Shown piece after piece: positions 7,677 to 12,593 of a stretch of 12,593 nt of DNA. The notes under the pieces are model-generated. The model worked only from the letters and a program-made list of their open reading frames with translations. It was not told where the DNA came from and searched no databases. Position 1 is the stretch's first letter; each line of letters starts with the position of its first letter. This stretch comes from Polaromonas sp. YR568 (GTDB lineage: Bacteria > Pseudomonadota > Gammaproteobacteria > Burkholderiales > Burkholderiaceae), in assembly GCA_945871335.1 (NCBI GenBank), contig CAMBWM010000045.1, positions 1-12,593 on the forward strand, written 5' to 3'. Position numbers and translations under genes: made by a program.

Positions 7677-7796
7677 ATGTTCTTGGAACTGCAGCAAATG
7701 GCGTTTGTGATTTTGATGATCTTGCTTACCGTTTCAGTGATCGATTATTTTTGCTCAAAAATTCGATTTGCCATCATTGGTAAAAGCGCGCTTTAA
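7677..7796 (+). pseudogene. 3' stump of a second, diverged phnE gene in opposite orientation
   Basis: On the forward strand, codons from 7677 to the TAA at 7794-7796 spell 39 residues that align with the last residues of the intact phnE ending at 3983. Here the blocks are FVILMILLTVSVIDYF and CSKIRFAIIGK; in the intact copy they are FIILMILLVVSVIDWL and CSKIRFSIIGK. I count 23 identities in 35 aligned positions, with many synonymous differences, so this is a diverged homolog and not a fresh copy. Everything upstream of about residue 205 of a normal PhnE is missing. It lies opposite to the live phn operon, and its last ~42 bases are shared antisense with the 3' end of the phosphatase gene. It is a relic of an earlier phn locus or of a rearrangement. 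Confidence 0.82.
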
Positions 7797-8369
7797 GCCC
7801 GGGAAAGGGGGCCGGAATGCCTCCACATAAGCTTCTTGCTCGAGGTTTTCAATCGCGCCATTGCGGTACTGACGGACCCACGCAATCGCCTCCTCGCTGC
7901 GCCATCCCCATGCTTTGAACAGCGTAGCCACCATGGTGCCTGTTCTGCCCTTACCGTGAGCGCAATGGACCAAAATCGGTCCTGACTGAAGCGTCGCGGT
8001 GAGCTCAGGCATCAAGTCGCGCCATTGCGCAGTGACCGTCAATGTGGGCACACCAAAGTCCTCTACCGGAAGTTGGTGCCACCCGATGTCATGCAAACCC
8101 AAATGGTGCGACAAATTTTTAGCGCCCATGCGCTCTAGCTCATCTGTTGCCAGCAAGCTGATGACGGTGCGGATGCCATGACGACGAAGGCATTCGATAT
8201 CGGCAAGCAAAACCTCTTCTTGTGATGTCAGGCCCAAACGCCAGCCAGGGCACGAAGACATGCCTATCTTGCCAGGCCAGGGGGTGGGCGCAAAGTCAAT
8301 AGGGATTTCTGAATAGTTCACCCTAGCTTTATAACTTTTGCGTGCTACGCCGATATGACAGTCCGCCAA
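7755..8369 (-). CDS. Cysteine-dependent phosphatase resembling CDKN3/KAP (tyrosine or dual specificity)
   Basis: This protein of up to 204 residues carries the protein-tyrosine-phosphatase active site HCAHGKGRTG, with nucleophile C136 and phosphate-binding R142 (CX5R). A plausible general acid is D104 in LPVEDFGVP. The N-terminal block PGKIGMSSCPGWRL, followed by LRRHGIRTVISLLATDEL and later VRQYRNGAIENLEQEAYV, parallels the eukaryotic CDK inhibitor phosphatase KAP/CDKN3. The protein has no signal peptide or membrane segment, so it is probably cytosolic. The start is uncertain: the longest frame opens with TTG at 8369, while a GTG at 8321 would remove 16 residues that precede the homologous part. 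It lies downstream of the small coiled-coil gene in the same direction. Its last 13 codons or so run antisense through the phnE stump, so the natural C-terminus may have been replaced. The substrate is unknown: phosphoprotein, small phosphate ester or a phosphonate-pathway intermediate are all possible. Confidence 0.86.
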   Translation of the reverse strand: MADCHIGVARKSYKARVNYSEIPIDFAPTPWPGKIGMSSCPGWRLGLTSQEEVLLADIECLRRHGIRTVISLLATDELERMGAKNLSHHLGLHDIGWHQLPVEDFGVPTLTVTAQWRDLMPELTATLQSGPILVHCAHGKGRTGTMVATLFKAWGWRSEEAIAWVRQYRNGAIENLEQEAYVEAFRPPFPGLKRAFTNDGKSNF

Positions 8370-8402
8370 GGTTGTGGCGACTGCCGAAGTTTCGCCCGAA
8401 CT

Positions 8403-8807
8403 TTAAGGGGCTTCAGCGCCCTTATTGTCAAATTTTTCGTAGAACTGCCGCATTTCTTCCACAGACATGCGTTTGGCGGGTTCGTTGGAACGCGAAGCGC
8501 GTTCGAACTCAAAGCGGGCATCCTCACGCAACTGGCCGGGCTTCAGGCCATCGAGCATATCGCCCCCTCCTTGGCTGCCGTTTTGCGCCGGAACGCTTTG
8601 CGCGGCTTTGAAAAGATGCTCTTTGTTTAAGCGGTATGACCGCATCAAAATGGCAATTTCTTTGAGGCCTTTGGCCACTTCAGCCTCACGCGCCTTGGTG
8701 CGCGCCAATGCCTGCTCTTTCTTCAAAAGGGCATCTTGGGCTAAAGCCTCGGCGATTTTCGCGTCCAAGGCATCTTTCAAAATTTGTAATTCAGCAATAG
8801 ATGGCAT
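8403..8807 (-). CDS. Small coiled-coil-rich protein of unknown function
   Basis: This is a 134-residue protein that I do not recognise with confidence. Residues 1-60 (MPSIAELQILKDALDAKIAE onward, rich in Ala, Lys, Glu) should form a long helix or coiled coil. A middle segment IAILMRSYRLNKEHLF follows, then a Gly/Ser/Gln linker (PAQNGSQGGG), and a charged C-terminal part EDARFEFERASRSNEPAKRM. The layout of N-terminal helix plus a 'YRLNKEHLF' turn loosely recalls the H-NS family, whose linker often reads like YGLTAxDLF. However, the H-NS DNA-binding motif (GRGRPPKWI type) is absent. The frame stays open upstream to 8969; I chose the ATG at 8807 because the earlier residues look like non-coding sequence with repeats. 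It is 33 bases before the longest phosphatase start and may share its transcript. It is divergent from the sensor kinase gene. Confidence 0.72.
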   Translation of the reverse strand: MPSIAELQILKDALDAKIAEALAQDALLKKEQALARTKAREAEVAKGLKEIAILMRSYRLNKEHLFKAAQSVPAQNGSQGGGDMLDGLKPGQLREDARFEFERASRSNEPAKRMSVEEMRQFYEKFDNKGAEAP

Positions 8808-8825
8808 GGTGTGCTCTGATGGAGT

Positions 8826-8877
8826 GGATATTGCAGATAATTCGTTTAGCTGAAATGATCCTAACGAATAGATATCC
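8826..8877. repeat. Split inverted repeat between divergent genes
   Basis: Left arm GGATAT (8826-8831) and ATTCGTT (8840-8846) reappear in reverse complement as AACGAAT (8863-8869) and ATATCC (8872-8877). The inner arms are perfect over 7 bp. The gap between the outer and inner blocks is 8 bases on the left and 2 on the right. It sits just upstream of the small coiled-coil gene and about 150 bases before the kinase start, where an operator would be expected. Function is inferred. Confidence 0.5.
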
Positions 8878-8885
8878 TGAGAACA

Positions 8886-8905
8886 CCATGAATCCCCATG
8901 AATCC
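8886..8905. repeat. Perfect 10-bp tandem repeat upstream of the two-component operon
   Basis: CCATGAATCC occurs twice with no gap (8886-8895 and 8896-8905). One copy per helical turn is the spacing that OmpR-family regulators use for their two half-sites. CTGAG (8877-8881) and CTCAG (8905-8909) flank it as an inverted pair. Because the operon downstream encodes an OmpR-type regulator, this could be its own binding site. That is inference from spacing. Confidence 0.5.
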
Positions 8906-9023
8906 TCAGCGTTCCTCTCATTTTTGAGCTGTTGCAGGTGATAAATTGCAATCCACCGGCAAATAACACCCGCTCCGGGTCGTTTTAAAGCTGCCAAAAA
9001 GCCCGTTTGGGTTGAAGAAATTC

Positions 9024-10946
9024 ATGCGCCCAATTTTGTTTTTACTGTTTTCAGTGATTTTTCTGTTGCCTGCACAGTCAGCGCAGCCGGCGCAGCTCAG
9101 CGGCTTCATATCGAAGGCTTACCTCAAGGACACATCAGGAAACGCAGGCATTGAAAGTCTTGCGGCGGCAGACTTCAAGCCGTATGCAGGCAACTTTCAA
9201 ATGTTTTTTGAGAACCATCCCCTGTGGTTGCGTTTGACGCCGCAGCCCGTCCCTGCAGGAGCGGTTGGTGCACCAGACACCGTGGGCCCGTTGGTGCTGC
9301 GTGTGGGCCCCCATTCGGTAGACAGCATCGAGCTGTATGAACGTGTGGCAGGTCAATGGGTTCGGCAAATCGCTGGCGACAAGCACCCGAAGACCCAGAG
9401 CATCTGCCCTGACGATTACCACTGCTTTGCGCTTCACCCCGGGCGAGCCTCGGAAGAGCCCATTTATTTACGTATTCAAACGAACGGTCTGACCGCCATA
9501 CACACAGAACTGCTGCAAGGCGCCGCATTGATGGCGGCCGTGACCTCTCGCGTGACCGATCTGACTGTCTCGATGACGCTTGCCCTGTGCTTGCTCTTGA
9601 TTGGCATTTTCCTGGCTTGGCACGGCAAAACTCCGCTCATGGTGGTTTATTGTTTGTTCCAGACTTCCGTCATTGTTTTTCTGGCCTCCAACAACGGCTA
9701 CATCCAGCGACTACTGCCGATGGTCCCGCCGGAAGGGCATAGTTTTTTGGGCCAGGCTTCACTCATCGTGCGTTATTTTTTAATGGTCTTGGCTGGCTGG
9801 GTTGTGCTGGTTTATCACAAGCCTAATCGCAAGTACCACCTACTTTGCTTGGGCCTTGCCCTCATAAGCGCGGCCAGCATGATATTGCTTATCCTGGGCC
9901 AAACACAAAACGCACTCGTGTTGACCATGCTCTTGTTTTGCATTAACCCTGCGGTGCAGATATACGGTGTCATCAACTGCAGCGCATTTGACAAAGGCTG
10001 GCGTTACAGTATTTTGCTGGCCGCTTACGGCCTCGCCACCATCCTAGTTGTAGTCGGCACTGCCTCTTTGTTTGGCGTTGTGAAGAACCCGAACATTGAA
10101 TCCAGGTTCATCACAGGCGGCGACTGGCGCCTCAACGGTTTGTTTGTGGGTGTGGTTTTTTTCTTGATTACGCTCAGCGAAGAAATCAGCCGTCGCAATG
10201 ACAAGGCGCGTGAGCTTGAAGCACTGCGTGAAAGCGCTGTGAATGCGCGGACTAACGCAGAAAAGTTAAAGGACCGCAGCGCCCTCATCGACATGTTGAC
10301 CCACGAGCTCAAAACTCCGCTGGGCACCATTCAATTTTCTTTGGCCACACTCAAACGTGCTGTTGCGGGTGATAGCGAATCGATACAACGCATTCAACGC
10401 ATTGACTCGTCTGTCAAACGCATGGACGACATGATTGAGCATGTTGCCAATTCCAACAAAATTGAACGTTCAGAGCTGATGTTGCAGCGCGAACTGATGC
10501 CTGCCAGCGAGCTGATTCATGAATTCTTGGACGAGTATTCGTCTCAAGACCGGTTCGAACTTCGCATAGAGCCTGGCGCTGCTTTTTTGTCTGATCGCAA
10601 GATGCTTTCTTTGTTGCTTGAAAACCTGATCAGCAATGCCGTGAAATACAGCGTGGATTCCACGCCCATTTTGCTGACAGTGACTGGTCAACCGGCTGTC
10701 ACCCAGGGTAAATCGCCAGCGGCCAGTTGGACCTGCTTTGAAATATGCAATGAAGTCGCACCGGACAAGGTGCCCGACGAGTCCCGACTTTTTGAGCGCT
10801 ACTACCGCCACCCGGAGGTACAAAATCAACCGGGCATGGGCATCGGTTTGAGCCTGGTTTTATCAGCCGCCCAAAAAATTGGCGCTGTGGTGGACTACAA
10901 GCGAGCAGATCAACAGATTACTTTTACTGTCAGGGTTACAAATTGA
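9024..10946 (+). CDS. 7TM-type membrane sensor histidine kinase with atypical ATP-lid region
   Basis: This hybrid of periplasmic sensor, seven-helix membrane domain and kinase has 640 residues from ATG 9024. In the order below, residue numbers count from that ATG. A signal peptide (RPILFLLFSVIFLLPAQSA) is followed by a periplasmic sensory domain to about 165, resembling 7TMR-DISM extracellular domains. Seven hydrophobic segments follow to about 385, then a coiled coil (ELEALRESAVNARTNAEKLK). The H-box is IDMLTHELKTPLG with phospho-acceptor H427, and the N-box is LLENLISNAVKYS (N534, N538). LFERYYR lies at 589-595 and the glycine loop GMGIGL at 604-609. The usual DxGxG box is missing: the equivalent segment reads ICNEVAPDKVPD. 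A TTG at 9012 is the alternative start; I prefer the ATG because GAAGAA lies a few bases before it. The regulator gene overlaps its stop codon. Confidence 0.92.
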   Translation: MRPILFLLFSVIFLLPAQSAQPAQLSGFISKAYLKDTSGNAGIESLAAADFKPYAGNFQMFFENHPLWLRLTPQPVPAGAVGAPDTVGPLVLRVGPHSVDSIELYERVAGQWVRQIAGDKHPKTQSICPDDYHCFALHPGRASEEPIYLRIQTNGLTAIHTELLQGAALMAAVTSRVTDLTVSMTLALCLLLIGIFLAWHGKTPLMVVYCLFQTSVIVFLASNNGYIQRLLPMVPPEGHSFLGQASLIVRYFLMVLAGWVVLVYHKPNRKYHLLCLGLALISAASMILLILGQTQNALVLTMLLFCINPAVQIYGVINCSAFDKGWRYSILLAAYGLATILVVVGTASLFGVVKNPNIESRFITGGDWRLNGLFVGVVFFLITLSEEISRRNDKARELEALRESAVNARTNAEKLKDRSALIDMLTHELKTPLGTIQFSLATLKRAVAGDSESIQRIQRIDSSVKRMDDMIEHVANSNKIERSELMLQRELMPASELIHEFLDEYSSQDRFELRIEPGAAFLSDRKMLSLLLENLISNAVKYSVDSTPILLTVTGQPAVTQGKSPAASWTCFEICNEVAPDKVPDESRLFERYYRHPEVQNQPGMGIGLSLVLSAAQKIGAVVDYKRADQQITFTVRVTN

Positions 10947-11683
10947 GCAAGCTGAAATCCTCGCCGTTAAAAACCGGCTCTTCCCCGCTGGTCGTCGCCC
11001 TGGTCGAAGACGATCGTCTGCTGCGCGAAGAGATTGTTGTTCACTTGCAAGCCAATGGTTTTCTCGTTCATGCCGTCAACAGTGCAGCTGCGCTGGACGA
11101 TGTGATGGCACGCGAGGCGATTGACTTGTACGTTCTCGACCTGAACCTGCCTGGCGAAAACGGCTTGAGTCTAAGCCGGCGCATCCGTCAAAGTCTACCG
11201 GCAGCGGGCATTGTGATCATGACGGCTAGGGTGGCCTTGCAAGATCGCATCTCCGGTTACCAGGAGGGCGGCGCAGACATCTACCTGACGAAGCCGACCG
11301 TGCCGGATGAGCTGGTGTTGATACTGATGAGCCTGGCTCGCCGCATCAAAAAAATTGCGGGCACCGATGAATGGTCGCTGCGTTTACGCGACCGTACCTT
11401 GTTGGGTCCGCAACCCGGACAAAAGCTGCGCTTAACCCACCGCGAAAAAACACTGTTGCTGGCCTTGATCCAAGCCAAAGGCCGGGCATTGAGCTCTGGC
11501 GTTCTGTGCGACCTTTATGCCGACGACGATTCTGAACAGTCCATCAGCAAGCACGCCCTCGAAGAGATGGTGGCCCGATTGCGAAAGAAGTTCAAAGAAG
11601 TGCAGACCGAGGGAGAAGAGGCGGCCATCAAGTCCGTCTGGGGCCAAGGCTATGAGTTGTGCCTGCCGATCAACCTGGCTTGA
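10943..11683 (+). CDS. OmpR-family response regulator, partner of the upstream kinase
   Basis: This 246-residue DNA-binding regulator has a receiver domain at about 17-135 with the acidic pocket E22, D23, D24. The phospho-acceptor is D66 in VLDLNLPGENG, the switch threonine is T94 in IVIMTAR, and the conserved lysine is K117 in YLTKP. A winged-helix effector domain follows at about 145-246: RLTHREKTLLLALIQAKG, the recognition-helix region ISKHALEEMVARLRKKF, and the wing IKSVWGQGYEL. The start is TTG at 10943, overlapping the kinase stop as TTGA. AGGG at 10932-10935 lies 7 bases before it, a good ribosome binding site inside the kinase gene, so the two proteins are translationally coupled. No later ATG exists before the receiver domain. 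The target genes are unknown; the tandem repeat at 8886-8905 is a candidate binding site. Confidence 0.93.
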   Translation: MSKLKSSPLKTGSSPLVVALVEDDRLLREEIVVHLQANGFLVHAVNSAAALDDVMAREAIDLYVLDLNLPGENGLSLSRRIRQSLPAAGIVIMTARVALQDRISGYQEGGADIYLTKPTVPDELVLILMSLARRIKKIAGTDEWSLRLRDRTLLGPQPGQKLRLTHREKTLLLALIQAKGRALSSGVLCDLYADDDSEQSISKHALEEMVARLRKKFKEVQTEGEEAAIKSVWGQGYELCLPINLA

Positions 11684-11747
11684 GCCACATCCATCCTCTC
11701 ATTTCGGCACGCCGTGCTCAGACTCCAGCTGAAACGGCCATAACGGA

Positions 11748-11768
11748 ATCTTTGCACACCACAAAGAT
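11748..11768. terminator. Hairpin between convergent genes, possible weak bidirectional terminator
   Basis: ATCTTTG (11748-11754) and CAAAGAT (11762-11768) form a perfect 7-bp stem with a 7-base loop. It lies in the 124-base gap where the regulator operon and the permease gene converge. There is no adjacent T-run and the stem is AT-rich, so intrinsic termination is uncertain. An overlapping 5-bp pairing GCACA/TGTGC could compete with it. Confidence 0.3.
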
Positions 11769-11807
11769 GTGCCGGCGAAATTCAGTTTTTCAGTTGCGAC
11801 CGGGCTG

Positions 11808-12593
11808 TCAGTCGGGACGCTGACGCAAGGTCCGGCTGAGTAGCGCCACCGGCAGCAAACCAACCAGCACCAGCGCCAGCGACGGCAAGGCGGCCTCGCC
11901 CAGGCGCTCGTCGCGCGCCAGCTGGTAGGCCACCACGGCCAGCGTGTCGCTGTTAAAAGGCCGCAGCACCAGCGTGGCGGGTAGCTCTTTCATCACATCG
12001 ACAAACACCAGCAGACCGGCGGCTGCGACTGAGCGCTGCAAGAGCGGCCAGTGCACTCGGCTTAGCAGCCCGAAGCCGGTGGTGCCCAGCATGCGGGCGC
12101 TGTCATCCAGGCTGGCGGGAATGCGCGAATAACCGCTTTGCACCGATTGCAGAGCCACGGCACAAAAGCGCACCAGGTAAGCCCACACAATGCCCAGCGC
12201 GGTGGCTGTGACCCAGTAGCCCACACTGATTTGCGGTACGGCCGCCTGTAACCAGCCCACCGGCAACAAGAGGCCCACCACAATCACGGCGCCCGGCACG
12301 GCGTAACCCAGGCTGACGAGTTGCACCGCGGCACGGTTGAGCGCGTGGGGGCTATAGCGCAAGGCAAAAGCCAGCATCAATCCGATAGCGGTGGCCATGG
12401 CAGCCGTCAAACCGGCCAGCCAGATGCTGTTGAAAGACCACTGCACAAAAGAGCCCCAGGGCAGCGCATGCCAGTCAGCCCCCAGCGGGCGCAACATGAA
12501 AAGCACAGGCAGCACAAAACCCAGCGCGATGGGCAGCGCACACACCAGCCAGGCCGCCAGCGCCTGCTTGCCGCCCAGCTGCGTTGGCAAGGC
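11808..12593 (-). CDS. Iron(III)-type ABC transporter permease (FbpB-like), N-terminal half outside the window
   Basis: This is the C-terminal ~260 residues of an inner-membrane permease that runs off the right edge. The first Met-like codon in the window is a TTG that is probably internal. It contains about six hydrophobic helices, beginning AAWLVCALPIALGFVLPVLF. The family coupling loop is IPASLDDSARMLG, then LLSRVHWPLLQRS. The hallmark of Fe3+ permeases, DVMKELPATLVLRPFN, is followed by TLAVVAYQLARDERLGEAALPS and a last helix. Full-length FbpB-type proteins are about 540 residues with two such halves, so this fits the second half. It should work with a periplasmic iron-binding protein and an ATPase encoded beyond the window. 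Base composition is very GC-rich (47 of 60 bases in 11881-11940), in contrast to the phn block. A related thiamine or polyamine permease is a less likely alternative. Confidence 0.88.
   Translation of the reverse strand, partial: ALPTQLGGKQALAAWLVCALPIALGFVLPVLFMLRPLGADWHALPWGSFVQWSFNSIWLAGLTAAMATAIGLMLAFALRYSPHALNRAAVQLVSLGYAVPGAVIVVGLLLPVGWLQAAVPQISVGYWVTATALGIVWAYLVRFCAVALQSVQSGYSRIPASLDDSARMLGTTGFGLLSRVHWPLLQRSVAAAGLLVFVDVMKELPATLVLRPFNSDTLAVVAYQLARDERLGEAALPSLALVLVGLLPVALLSRTLRQRPD

Noticed and set aside
8403..8807. Confident assignment of the small protein to the H-NS family
   Set aside because: The diagnostic C-terminal DNA-binding motif is absent and the similarity is limited to a helical layout.
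8888..8941. Short forward open frame beginning MNPHESSAF
   Set aside because: Only 17 codons, created by the tandem repeat, with no ribosome binding site.
8808..8969. Upstream extension of the small coiled-coil protein
   Set aside because: The open frame continues, but the sequence contains the inverted and tandem repeats and has no protein-like pattern; the ATG at 8807 begins the helical domain.

Overview
The window looks like a chromosomal stretch from a betaproteobacterium, most likely order Burkholderiales and possibly a Comamonadaceae relative. This is inferred from the gene content (AceK, a 7TM-type sensor kinase paired with an OmpR-type regulator, an FbpB-type permease) and from protein-level familiarity. 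No rRNA or marker gene is present to confirm it. There are no RNA genes, CRISPR arrays or insertion sequences that I can see.

Left part (1-3734). The 5' two thirds of aceK (isocitrate dehydrogenase kinase/phosphatase) runs leftward off the window edge. It is divergent from a rightward two-gene unit. That unit encodes an AAE3/oxalyl-CoA-synthetase-like acyl-CoA ligase, followed three bases later by a ketopantoate-reductase-family NAD(P)H enzyme with a full set of catalytic residues.

Middle part (3735-7796). A leftward phnC-phnD-phnE1-phnE2 operon encodes a complete phosphonate/phosphite-type ABC importer: ATPase, periplasmic binding protein and two permeases that overlap by 4 bases. The permease genes are visibly AT-rich compared with the flanks. 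Both edges of the block carry gene debris. On the left is the last ~30 codons of a fumarylacetoacetate-hydrolase-family gene. On the right is a 39-codon 3' end of another, diverged phnE in the opposite orientation. No C-P lyase, phosphonatase or phosphite dehydrogenase gene is visible, so the transporter is not accompanied by its catabolic genes here.

Right-middle part (7755-8807). There are two leftward genes. One is a CX5R cysteine phosphatase resembling eukaryotic CDKN3/KAP, whose last codons lie on top of the phnE remnant. The other is a small, coiled-coil-rich protein of unknown function.

Right part (8808-12593). An intergenic region of 216 bases holds a split inverted repeat and a perfect 10-bp tandem repeat. 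It precedes a rightward two-component operon: a 7TM sensor histidine kinase with an atypical ATP lid, and an OmpR-type regulator translationally coupled through a TTGA overlap. Convergent to it is the C-terminal half of an iron(III)-type ABC permease that runs off the right edge.

The points most worth following up are the remodelled phn island with its oppositely oriented phnE stump under the phosphatase gene, the KAP-like phosphatase itself, and the repeat architecture in front of the two-component operon.
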